Notes: generated by a model from the sequence alone, not told the origin. Numbered from the stretch's first letter, positions 1 to 5,173 are shown. The stretch is DNA of 9,823 bases from DATACN01 sp038215095 (GCA_038215095.1 JBBQRG010000094.1:1-9823), one strand, 5' to 3'. Program-made: numbers and translations.

Positions 1-2
1 CG

Positions 3-452
3 GAGGCCGCCGCGGGGCGCATCCGAGGCTTCCTCAAGCCGGGCGCGCGGATGGCGATCAGCTCGTGGGGCGAGCCCGATCAGGTCCCCTTCCTCTCGAT
101 TCCGATGAGGACGACGATGGAGCGGCTGGACGTGCCCCCGCCCCCGGCCGGAACGCCCGGGCCCCTCTCCCGGCCCACCCCCGCTGCCATCGGTGGGTTG
201 CTCGAAGGAGGTGGTTTCTCGAAGGTCGCCGTGGAGCAGGACGAGGTCACCTTCGAGTTCGACTCCCCGGAGCACTTCACCGCCTACATCAGGGCGATCT
301 CCGCCCCGATCCGGGCGATGATCGAGCAGCACGCCGGCGAGGCCCAGGAAGAGGCCTGGGACGCGATCACGCAGGCCGCAGCGGATGCGGGGGATGGCTC
401 GAAGCCGCTGAGCTTCTCGAACGTAGTGCTGTTCGCCTCGGCAACCGCCTAG
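3..452 (+). CDS. Class I SAM-dependent methyltransferase, C-terminal part (5' end outside window)
   Basis: The frame is open from the left edge to TAG at 450-452, so the gene starts upstream and only its last 149 residues are visible. The visible start reads as the end of a class I methyltransferase fold: an acidic/alanine helix, then FLKPGARMAISSWGEP, the usual 'LKPGG-R-hydrophobic strand' motif of Methyltransf_11/25 proteins. A variable lid follows (Pro-rich, about residues 45-60), then LLEGGGFSKVAVEQDEVTFEF, the typical late helix and strand. The SAM-binding GxGxG motif would lie upstream of the window. An ATG at 51 falls inside the conserved motif and is not a credible start. The substrate cannot be told; proteins of this shape methylate small molecules, lipids or quinones. 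Confidence 0.8.
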   Translation, partial: EAAAGRIRGFLKPGARMAISSWGEPDQVPFLSIPMRTTMERLDVPPPPAGTPGPLSRPTPAAIGGLLEGGGFSKVAVEQDEVTFEFDSPEHFTAYIRAISAPIRAMIEQHAGEAQEEAWDAITQAAADAGDGSKPLSFSNVVLFASATA

Positions 453-477
453 CGCCCGCCTCGCACAACCGGGGAGG

Positions 478-499
478 CCGACCACGACGCGCCGGTCGG
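478..499 (+). terminator. Possible hairpin terminator after the methyltransferase
   Basis: CCGACC (478-483) and GGTCGG (494-499) form a perfect 6-bp GC-rich stem with a 10-nt loop, 25 nt after the methyltransferase stop. There is no T-tract, which is common for high-GC actinobacterial terminators but leaves the call weak. The rest of the 167-nt spacer shows no gene. Confidence 0.25.
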
Positions 500-604
500 A
501 CGGGGCACTGGCTCAGCGGTCAGCAGGGCGGTCGAGCGAGGGTCTTCAATGCGCGGGAGGAGCACGGGCGTCTGGAAACCGCTCGTATCGCTTTCTGCGC
601 GCGC

Positions 605-610
605 TAGCCT
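605..610 (+). promoter_or_regulatory. Candidate -10 box (TAGCCT) for the dehydrogenase
   Basis: TAGCCT fits the actinobacterial TANNNT -10 pattern and ends 9 nt before the GTG at 620. Together with the absence of a Shine-Dalgarno sequence, this suggests a leaderless or nearly leaderless transcript. No clear -35 is visible. Confidence 0.3.
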
Positions 611-619
611 CGCACGCGC

Positions 620-1501
620 GTGGAACCGACCATCGGCTTCATCGGCGTAGGGCGGATGGGGATCGCCGTCTGCGGGAGGCTCGTCGCGGCCGGATACGAG
701 GTCGTGGCCCACGATCGACGCCCTGCGCGAGAGGAGCAGGTCTGCGCGATCGGGGCGACGTGGGCCGCCGAGGCTTCGGCGGCGGCCGGGGCTGACGTGC
801 TCGTGACCATGCTGCCCGGAACGCCCGAGCTGGACGCCGTGATGGACGCAGTGCTGCCGACGCTGCGGCCCGGCACGACCTGGATCGACATGACGAGCAG
901 CACGCCCGATACGGCGCGCAAGCACGGAGCGCGCGCTCGCGCCGCCGAAGTCGCCTGCTTGGACGCGCCCGTGGCCGGCGATCCGGAGGCGGCGCACGAG
1001 GGTCGGCTACAGGTCTTCGTCGGCGGTGAGGCAGGGCTCGTCGAGCGCCACCGCCGCCTGTTCGAAGCCCTCGGTGCGATCGAGCACGTCGGCGGTCACG
1101 GGAGCGGGTATGCCTGCAAGCTGCTCGTGAACCTGCTCTGGTTCGGCCAGGCCGTGGCCACCGCTGAGGCCCTCCTCCTCGGCCGGCGGGCCGGGCTCGA
1201 TCTCGAGGTGCTGCGCATGACCCTCGGGCGAAGCCCCGCCGCGACGGAGTTCGTTCGCCGCGACCTCGACGCGCTGTTCGACGGCGACTATCTCGAGTCG
1301 TTCGCGCTGGAGCGCTGCTGTGAGGAGCTCCGTGCCGCGCTGGACCTCGCCGGCGAGCACGCCGTGCCGTTCGAGCTCTCCACCTGCGTGTCCGAAGCCT
1401 ACGAGCGGGCACTCGAGCGCTACGGGCACGTCGACGGCGAGCTACTGGCGGTCAAGCTGCTTGAGGAGCGGGCCGGAACGGTCCTGCGGCGTGATCAGTG
1501 A
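620..1501 (+). CDS. NAD(P)-dependent beta-hydroxyacid dehydrogenase (3-hydroxyisobutyrate dehydrogenase family)
   Basis: Complete gene, 293 residues, the usual length for this family of cytosolic oxidoreductases that oxidise 3-hydroxyisobutyrate, tartronate semialdehyde or related hydroxyacids. The N-terminus carries the Rossmann dinucleotide motif IGFIGVGRMG (residues 5-14). DAPVAGDPEAA (about 115-125) matches the substrate-binding DAPVSGG signature. GSGYACKLLVN (161-171) holds the catalytic Lys167 and the conserved Asn171. The C-terminal half is the all-helical dimerisation domain. The start is GTG at 620; the first conserved residue follows within five codons and no earlier start fits. No Shine-Dalgarno is seen, but a TANNNT box lies 9 nt upstream. 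The usual second Gly of the DAPVSGG motif is Asp here, so the substrate may differ from 3-hydroxyisobutyrate; imine reductases share the fold but usually lack this Lys. Confidence 0.9.
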   Translation: MEPTIGFIGVGRMGIAVCGRLVAAGYEVVAHDRRPAREEQVCAIGATWAAEASAAAGADVLVTMLPGTPELDAVMDAVLPTLRPGTTWIDMTSSTPDTARKHGARARAAEVACLDAPVAGDPEAAHEGRLQVFVGGEAGLVERHRRLFEALGAIEHVGGHGSGYACKLLVNLLWFGQAVATAEALLLGRRAGLDLEVLRMTLGRSPAATEFVRRDLDALFDGDYLESFALERCCEELRAALDLAGEHAVPFELSTCVSEAYERALERYGHVDGELLAVKLLEERAGTVLRRDQ

Positions 1502-1544
1502 CACTGGTTCGGACATCCCAGCCGGGGTACACGCGAATGGGCAA

Positions 1545-1805
1545 GTGAATAGCCGATCCATACTGCTGGCAGCCGTATCGCTGCTGCTGTTGGCCCCCGC
1601 CGAGGCGCTGGCCAGGGCGGGCGGCGGCTCGCATGGCTTCAGCTCGCCCGGCCGCGGCGGCGGATATCGCGGGGTCGGCCACGGCGGCCACTTCTTCTTC
1701 TTCGGCGGCGGCGGCGGCGGTGGCGGCTTGCTGCTGCTGATCCTGATTTTCGTCTTCGTTATGGTGCTGAGCTCGCGGGCCAGGCGTCCCAGGCGCCGCC
1801 TCTAG
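1545..1805 (+). CDS. Small secreted/membrane protein: signal peptide, Gly-rich stretch and one TM helix; apparent N-terminal piece of a TIM44-like protein
   Basis: An 86-residue protein starting at GTG 1545. Residues 1-25 form a signal peptide (basic start, LLAAVSLLLLAP core, Ala-rich cleavage region near ALARA). Residues 26-61 are Gly/Ser/His-rich with a run FFFF followed by eight Gly. Residues 62-75 (LLLLILIFVFVMVL) form a membrane helix, and 76-86 (SSRARRPRRRL) are strongly basic, so this tail should stay in the cytoplasm. Such an N-terminus is typical of bacterial TIM44-like membrane proteins, where it is followed by the soluble domain in the same chain. Here the TAG at 1803-1805 ends the frame and the TIM44-like part starts at 1808 in another frame. 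The longer in-frame opening from 1320 lies inside the dehydrogenase gene and is rejected as a start. It is either a true separate subunit or half of a frameshifted gene. Confidence 0.6.
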   Translation: MNSRSILLAAVSLLLLAPAEALARAGGGSHGFSSPGRGGGYRGVGHGGHFFFFGGGGGGGGLLLLILIFVFVMVLSSRARRPRRRL

Positions 1806-1807
1806 GC

Positions 1808-2899
1808 GTGGGCTTGCGCGCGTGGCTCGGCGCCCGCGGCGCCGGTCGGGCCGAGCGGGAGGCCGCGGTACGCCTTGCCGCGGTGGAGGCCGCCGCCGAG
1901 GACCCGCTCTTCGATTCGGAGCTCGTCAAGGGACGCGCGGCGGTCCTCTTCGTGGCGGTACAACGCGCCTGGAGCGCCAACGACTTGGACGTTCTGCGGC
2001 GTTTGGTGGGGCCGGAGCTGATGGTGGAGTGGGACGCCCGGCTCGCCGACTTTCGGCGCAAGGGGTGGCGGAACCTGGTCGAAGTGCTCGACGGCCCCGA
2101 GGTGGAATACGTGGGCGTGACCAACCGAGCTCGAGACGACGAGGATCGGGCCGTGGTGAGACTCACGGCGAGACTGCGCGACGTGGTGGTGGACGGCCAC
2201 GGGTACGTCCTCCCGAGCGAGGACGGTGAAGTGGCTCGGATCAGCGAGTTCTGGACCCTGGGCAAGCGCGCGGGGGGGTGGGTGGTGGTGTCGATCGAGC
2301 AGGCCAGGGAGGGCGCCCACCAGCTGTCCGAGCCACTGGTGGCGGCGCCCGAGGGGGACAGCGCCCGCTTGCGCGCCGACGCCGTGATGGAGGTCGCGTC
2401 CGCCGACGCCGTGCAGGCCGACCGGGTCGGCGAGCTGCTGTCGCCGGGGTTCTCCGGTACCGCGCGTGCCGCCGCCTTGGACCTCTCGCTGGTCGACGGC
2501 CGCTTCGCCCCCGACGTGCTGGCCACGGCGGTCGGGGAGGTGGTGGACGCGTGGGCCCAGGCAGTCGACGGGCCCAACGGCCCACTCGCCGCGCTCGCCA
2601 CCCAGGACGCGCTCGGAGCCCTGCTGTACCCGGCGGGCGGCGGCGCCCGACTGGTCATCCGCGGCGCGGCGATCGACTCGCTGACGATCGTCGCGGTGAC
2701 CCCGGGCGCACCCCCCGAGGTGGAGCTGCAGCTCGACGCGACGGGAGTGCAGTACGTCGAGGACCGCTCGACCACCAAGATCCTGGCCGGGAGCAAGCGA
2801 CGGCGAACCACGACGCAGCAGCGTTGGACGCTACGGCTCGGCGACGACCCTGTGCGGCCGTGGACGGTGGTGCACGCCGCCGGCGTCATCCCCCGATGA
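1808..2899 (+). CDS. TIM44-like domain protein with two NTF2-like domains
   Basis: A 363-residue protein with no signal peptide or membrane helix of its own. Residues about 33-165 match the bacterial TIM44-like (NTF2-fold) domain: DPLFDSELVKG, an amphipathic helix AVQRAWSANDLDVLRRLVGPELMVEW, RRKGWRN, VEYVGVTNR, RLRDVVVDG, and the closing strands ISEFWTLGKRAGGWVVVSIEQ. Residues about 232-357 repeat the same order more weakly: helix VGEVVDAWAQAVDG, then VELQLDATGVQYVEDRSTTK, RWTLRL and PWTVVHA. This looks like a second, diverged copy. Mitochondrial Tim44 anchors the import motor to the membrane; the job of the bacterial homologues is not established. The start GTG lies 2 nt after the stop of the upstream TM-encoding ORF, so translation is probably coupled. 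The frame is open well upstream of 1808, so a single indel near 1790-1803 would fuse the two ORFs. Confidence 0.75.
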   Translation: MGLRAWLGARGAGRAEREAAVRLAAVEAAAEDPLFDSELVKGRAAVLFVAVQRAWSANDLDVLRRLVGPELMVEWDARLADFRRKGWRNLVEVLDGPEVEYVGVTNRARDDEDRAVVRLTARLRDVVVDGHGYVLPSEDGEVARISEFWTLGKRAGGWVVVSIEQAREGAHQLSEPLVAAPEGDSARLRADAVMEVASADAVQADRVGELLSPGFSGTARAAALDLSLVDGRFAPDVLATAVGEVVDAWAQAVDGPNGPLAALATQDALGALLYPAGGGARLVIRGAAIDSLTIVAVTPGAPPEVELQLDATGVQYVEDRSTTKILAGSKRRRTTTQQRWTLRLGDDPVRPWTVVHAAGVIPR

Positions 2900-2905
2900 A
2901 GCTGA

Positions 2906-2928
2906 GCGGGGAAGCCCCGCCGCGGGGC
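2906..2928 (+). terminator. Overlapping GC hairpins after the TIM44-like gene
   Basis: GCGGGG-AAG-CCCCGC (2906-2920) is a perfect 6-bp stem with a 3-nt loop, 7 nt after the stop codon. It overlaps an alternative hairpin, GCCCCG with CGGGGC around 2914-2928. No T-tract follows. The position between two convergent genes suits a terminator. Confidence 0.35.
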
Positions 2929-3007
2929 GGCGAGGGTGCGGGCCGCGTCGGCCGTCCTGGTCAGCGGCCCGCGCGGGAGCGGGGGCGCTCCAGCACCAGC
3001 GTGGCTT

Positions 3008-3025
3008 CGGCTTCCGCGAAAGCCG
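3008..3025 (-). terminator. Possible hairpin terminator of the GNAT gene
   Basis: CGGCTT (3008-3013) pairs with AAGCCG (3020-3025) across a 6-nt loop, about 25 nt past the acetyltransferase stop on the - strand. A second hairpin (GGAGCG/CGCTCC, 2976-2991) lies further on. Neither has a U-tract. The convergent spacer 2900-3049 holds no gene that I can support. Confidence 0.25.
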
Positions 3026-3049
3026 CCGGCCGCGCAACGTGCCGCTGTC

Positions 3050-3652
3050 TCACGCGGCACCGGACGGGTCCCATCGCAGGAACCAGATGTGGGGGCCGCC
3101 GTGAGGGGCGTCCGCGTCGTCGATGACCCGGAAGCCCAGGCGCTCGTATAAGGGAACGTTCGTAGGGGTCCCGGTTACGAGGCACGCCCCGGTGTTTTCT
3201 GCGCGCGCAAGGTCGAGGCCGCAGTTGATCAATGCTGCGCCGACACCGGTGCCTCGCGAGCCCGGTTCGACAGCGACCGAGTCCAGATGCCACAACCGTT
3301 CGTCAGGCATCCGGGCCTCGACCCACTCCCAGAAGGCGTCGTAGCGCTGACCACCGTCGCTCGTCAACGTGTGGACAGACGCGCGGCTCGCGTCGATCGC
3401 CTGCGTGAACGCATCGTCTGCGTCGCCAGGAATCCATACGGCCGCTCCTCTTGCGGCGTCTGCTTCCCACAGCATCCCGAGCCGCGCGAGCGTCTCGTTG
3501 AAGTATTCGAAGTACCGGACGAAGCGCTGTGCGACGTCGCCGTGGGTGCCCAGCGACCACAGGAGCATTGGCTCATTGACGAACGCCCGCCCAAGCAGCG
3601 CAGACAGCTCTGAAAACCGCTCTGGTGCCGCACGGGTGATCTCGAGTGGCAC
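3050..3652 (-). CDS. GNAT family N-acetyltransferase
   Basis: A 200-residue protein, a normal length for GCN5-related acetyltransferases, which move the acetyl group of acetyl-CoA to an amine. The core motif A is LWHLDSVAVEPGSRGTGVG (RGTGVG at residues 133-138, the acetyl-CoA pyrophosphate loop). Motif B is NVPLYERLGFRV (about 165-176). The N-terminal pattern RAFVNEPMLLW and the insert between it and motif A resemble the subgroup that includes puromycin-type acetyltransferases. The open frame extends to 3826, but residues before the GTG at 3652 are low-complexity shadow of the divergent upstream region. MPLEITRAAPERF is a natural GNAT beginning, and TATCGT, 6 nt before this GTG, fits a leaderless start. 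The acceptor is unknown. It is divergent to the cupin gene and convergent with the TIM44-like gene. Confidence 0.85.
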   Translation of the reverse strand: MPLEITRAAPERFSELSALLGRAFVNEPMLLWSLGTHGDVAQRFVRYFEYFNETLARLGMLWEADAARGAAVWIPGDADDAFTQAIDASRASVHTLTSDGGQRYDAFWEWVEARMPDERLWHLDSVAVEPGSRGTGVGAALINCGLDLARAENTGACLVTGTPTNVPLYERLGFRVIDDADAPHGGPHIWFLRWDPSGAA

Positions 3653-3658
3653 GCTGGG

Positions 3659-3664
3659 ACGATA
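3659..3664 (-). promoter_or_regulatory. Candidate -10 box (TATCGT) for the GNAT gene
   Basis: Read on the - strand, TATCGT fits TANNNT and is followed by 6 nt (CCCAGC) and then the GTG start at 3652. There is no Shine-Dalgarno. This supports the shorter start and a leaderless transcript. Confidence 0.35.
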
Positions 3665-3742
3665 CAGCGGGTCCGGACTGGGAGCGGCGCGAGCCCCTAG
3701 GAAACCCGGATGGCGTGGTCCACCCCGCCCGAAGCGGTGAGA

Positions 3743-3748
3743 TAGTGT
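3743..3748 (+). promoter_or_regulatory. Candidate -10 box (TAGTGT) for the cupin gene
   Basis: TAGTGT fits TANNNT and would give a 5' leader of roughly 55 nt, in keeping with the strong Shine-Dalgarno seen just before the cupin ATG. No clear -35 is seen. Confidence 0.2.
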
Positions 3749-3798
3749 CGGTTGCCACGAGTCGTGAGGGGCGACGCGGCCGACACGACGATTGCTTT

Positions 3799-3803
3799 GG
3801 AGG
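3799..3803 (+). promoter_or_regulatory. Ribosome binding site of the cupin gene (GGAGG)
   Basis: GGAGG lies 7 nt before the ATG at 3811 and fixes that start. It is the clearest Shine-Dalgarno in the window; most neighbouring genes lack one. Confidence 0.8.
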
Positions 3804-3810
3804 ACGACCC

Positions 3811-4335
3811 ATGTCAGACCCCGCACCGCAGCCGCAGGGCCAGAGCATCGTGCTCGGGCCCGATGGGGGACGCGTTGTCGCCCTCGGTGAGGCCGCCGCC
3901 GTGACCCTCAAGGCTGTAAGCGACGAGACGGGCGGCACTATGTCTGCGTACGAATGCGTTGTGCCACCAGCCACGGCTGGCCCACCGGAGCACTTCCACC
4001 GCAGCTGGGACGAAGCGTTCTACGTCTTGGCAGGAGAGATGACATTCCTCGTCGGAGACCAGACGCACACGGCGCCTGCCGGCTCGTTCGTCTTCATCCC
4101 GCGCGGCGTTCTCCACACCTTCTGGAACGAAAGCGACGCCCCCGCCAAGCAGCTCACCGTCTTCACGCCGGCGGGCATCGAGGACTACTTCGACGCCGTC
4201 TCTCAGGTCATCGCCGCCGGAGGCGACGACTCGCTCGAAGTCGCAATCGCCCTGATGGAGCAGCACGACATGGTCGTGCCCGCCGACACCCGCGAGGCCT
4301 ACGGCGCACTCCAACCTCGCAGGTCAACGTCGTAA
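3811..4335 (+). CDS. Single-domain cupin protein (metal-binding)
   Basis: A 174-residue protein with one conserved beta-barrel cupin domain. Cupin motif 1 is GPPEHFHRSWDEAFYVLAGEM (residues 57-77), with metal ligands His61, His63 and Glu68. Motif 2 is GSFVFIPRGVLHTFWN (91-106), with ligand His102 and the conserved Asn106. All four expected metal ligands are present, so it should bind a divalent metal. Similar single-domain cupins include quercetin dioxygenase-like enzymes, isomerases and small-molecule sensors, and the sequence does not decide between them. The C-terminus (about 120-174) is helical, with the SQVIAAGGDDSLEVAIALMEQHDMVVP segment common in actinobacterial cupins of unknown role. 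The ATG at 3811 has a strong GGAGG. The open frame reaching back to 3646 is spacer. Divergent from the GNAT gene. Confidence 0.88.
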   Translation: MSDPAPQPQGQSIVLGPDGGRVVALGEAAAVTLKAVSDETGGTMSAYECVVPPATAGPPEHFHRSWDEAFYVLAGEMTFLVGDQTHTAPAGSFVFIPRGVLHTFWNESDAPAKQLTVFTPAGIEDYFDAVSQVIAAGGDDSLEVAIALMEQHDMVVPADTREAYGALQPRRSTS

Positions 4336-4393
4336 GGCGCACTGCGGGAGCGGTGGGCGGTCATTCTTAGCGGCGCTCGGCACGTCCTCAATG

Positions 4394-4408
4394 GGGCAAC
4401 TCTTGCCC
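4394..4408 (+). terminator. Possible terminator of the cupin gene
   Basis: A perfect 6-bp stem GGGCAA/TTGCCC with a 3-nt loop (CTC), 58 nt after the cupin stop. There is no T-tract. Confidence 0.3.
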
Positions 4409-4415
4409 GAATCCC

Positions 4416-4441
4416 GCCGGATGGGGCCGGATCTGCCGGAC
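4416..4441 (+). repeat. Three short direct repeats GCCGGA(T/C) at about one helical turn
   Basis: GCCGGAT at 4416-4422, GCCGGAT at 4426-4432 and GCCGGAC at 4435-4441, spaced 10 and 9 bp apart so that they lie on the same DNA face. The last copy overlaps one arm of an 8-bp inverted repeat. This looks like a protein-binding array; arm-type integrase sites or a regulator operator are possible. Confidence 0.45.
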
Positions 4442-4476
4442 TCCGTGGCCGCAGCATGAGTGAATCCTGAGTCCGG
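4436..4476 (+). repeat. 8-bp inverted repeat CCGGACTC ... GAGTCCGG
   Basis: The arms 4436-4443 and 4469-4476 are perfectly complementary, with 25 nt between them. They could form a long-loop hairpin or be two inverted protein sites. Confidence 0.4.
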
Positions 4477-4500
4477 GAGCCCAGGCGTAGAGCCGTACGA

Positions 4501-4577
4501 TGGAGGGTAGGAACCCCGCCGCGCCGCCGCTTGTGGTCCAGGCGGTCGCGGGTTCGAGTCCCGTCGCTCACCCTCCA
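4501..4577 (+). repeat. 8-bp inverted repeat TGGAGGGT ... ACCCTCCA enclosing the tRNA-His fragment
   Basis: TGGAGGGT (4501-4508) is perfectly complementary to ACCCTCCA (4570-4577). The span is 77 nt, the length of a tRNA, but the T-arm does not abut this stem: 5 nt intervene, so it is not a normal acceptor stem. The right arm overlaps the last two bases of the tRNA-His fragment. It may be chance or part of a recombination site. Confidence 0.35.
4531..4572 (+). pseudogene. tRNA-His(GUG) 3' half only; candidate integration scar (attachment site)
   Basis: The segment matches tRNA-His from position 32 to 73: anticodon loop TTGTGGT (4531-4537, anticodon GTG), 3' anticodon strand CCAGG (4538-4542), a 5-nt variable loop (4543-4547), T-arm GCGGG-TTCGAGT-CCCGT (4548-4564), 3' acceptor strand CGCTCAC (4565-4571) and the His-type discriminator C (4572). 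CCA is not encoded. Upstream, GCCGC cannot pair with CCAGG, and there is no D-arm and no GTGAGCG acceptor strand, so the 5' half is absent. Read backwards the segment gives the familiar false peptide SDGTRTRDRLDH that tRNA-His genes produce. A lone tRNA 3' half beginning in the anticodon loop is what tyrosine-integrase elements leave at their distal end. Confidence 0.75.
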
Positions 4578-4590
4578 GGAAGCCCCTGGA
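4574..4590 (+). terminator. Small hairpin just after the tRNA-His half
   Basis: TCCAGG (4574-4579) and CCTGGA (4585-4590) form a perfect 6-bp stem with a 5-nt loop. It could be the original tRNA terminator, although no T-tract follows. Confidence 0.3.
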
Positions 4591-4603
4591 ATCATCTGCG
4601 GTC

Positions 4604-5089
4604 ATGCGCGAGCTCGAGCTGACGCGAAGTGCGGAAGACCGCCGGCTCTACGAGCTGGCGGGCGTCGGCACCGTGCGCTTGAAGGGCTGGGCCTCACGGG
4701 CCGCCGGCGCCGAGGCGAACGGGCGCAGCTGGGAGATCGCCCGCCGTGGGCTGTTTCAGGTGACCGTGGAAGCCACCGACGAGACCGGGGAGATGGTCGG
4801 CCGGTTCCGGGCGCGCGGCCTGCGCCGCGGCGGCTCGCTGAGTTGGGTCGATCGCGAGCTCGTGCTGCGCCCGGCGAGCCACTGGCGCCAGCGCTACGCG
4901 CTCGCCGACGGCGACCGCGAGCTTGCGGTCCTCGAAGGCAAGGGCTGGGGGCGGCGGCCGGTCAAGGTCAGCGTCGACGATCCGTCGGCGCTGGATCCCG
5001 GGCTGCTGCTGTTCGCCGCGTTCGTCGTTCGCGGACTGGCGGAGGACGCCAGCGCCGCGGTGGGCGCGGCGTCGTCGGCGGGCGCCTGA
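4604..5089 (+). CDS. Uncharacterised protein, possibly tubby/LURP-one-like fold
   Basis: A 161-residue soluble protein that I cannot assign with certainty. It is a series of short strands ending in a hydrophobic helix: RLYELAGVGTVRLKGW, SWEIARRGLFQVTVEA, GEMVGRFRARGLRRGGSLSW, RELVLRP, WRQRYALADGDRELAVLEGKGWGRRPVKVSV, then DPGLLLFAAFVVRGLAEDA. The repeated pattern of Trp/Tyr strand, Gly turn and 'ELAVLEGKG' with a late buried helix is like LURP-one or scramblase-type tubby C-terminal domains, but this is only pattern likeness. The last residues are Ala/Ser-rich. The ATG at 4604 lacks a clear Shine-Dalgarno. It is the first gene to the right of the tRNA-His half. It precedes modA by 91 nt and is probably not part of the mod operon. 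Confidence 0.65.
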   Translation: MRELELTRSAEDRRLYELAGVGTVRLKGWASRAAGAEANGRSWEIARRGLFQVTVEATDETGEMVGRFRARGLRRGGSLSWVDRELVLRPASHWRQRYALADGDRELAVLEGKGWGRRPVKVSVDDPSALDPGLLLFAAFVVRGLAEDASAAVGAASSAGA

Positions 5090-5167
5090 GGCACTCGCCG
5101 CGCTCGGAGCTTTGGCGGACGTGGTCGCCTTGATCGACTGACGCCCGGCCAGTACTCAGCCGTTTGG

Positions 5168-5173
5168 TAGCTT
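5168..5173 (+). promoter_or_regulatory. Candidate -10 box (TAGCTT) of the modABC operon
   Basis: TAGCTT fits TANNNT and ends 7 nt before GTG 5181, placing transcription start at or next to the start codon. It overlaps the alternative TTG start at 5172, which argues against that start. I saw no ModE-like palindrome in 5090-5170 and no clear -35. Confidence 0.4.

Larger units (their letters stand above)
4336..4530. other. Structured intergenic region without a gene
   Basis: I see no credible gene here. It holds a perfect hairpin GGGCAA-CTC-TTGCCC (4394-4408), three phased GCCGGA(T/C) repeats (4416-4441), and an 8-bp inverted repeat CCGGACTC/GAGTCCGG (4436-4443 and 4469-4476). It runs straight into the tRNA-His 3' half, with no tRNA 5' half. 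The - strand open frames across it are shadows. Confidence 0.6.

Noticed and set aside
1320..1544. Earlier in-frame start for the small TM protein
   Set aside because: Would overlap the dehydrogenase gene by 182 nt and hide the signal peptide; GTG 1545 gives a proper signal sequence.
1537..1548. Mini-ORF MGK* overlapping the GTG at 1545
   Set aside because: Only three codons and no promoter-like box at the right spacing; probably chance.
1692..1727. Short tandem repeats (TTC)4 and the GGC run as a CRISPR or mobile repeat
   Set aside because: They are simple codon runs for Phe and Gly within an ORF, with no spacers or element ends.
1759..3060. 433-codon - strand open frame
   Set aside because: Ser/Ala/Arg-rich antisense shadow of the TIM44-like gene in high-GC DNA; no domain, and the + strand reading is clearly coding.
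4500..4572. A complete functional tRNA-His
   Set aside because: The 31 nt before the anticodon loop do not give an acceptor strand, a D-arm or a pairing anticodon strand, so only the 3' half is present.
4299..4605. Two - strand open frames (98 and 93 codons) containing SDGTRTRDRLDH and RRDSNPRPPGPQ
   Set aside because: These peptides are well-known artefacts of reading tRNA genes backwards. They come from the tRNA-His half and the spacer beside it.
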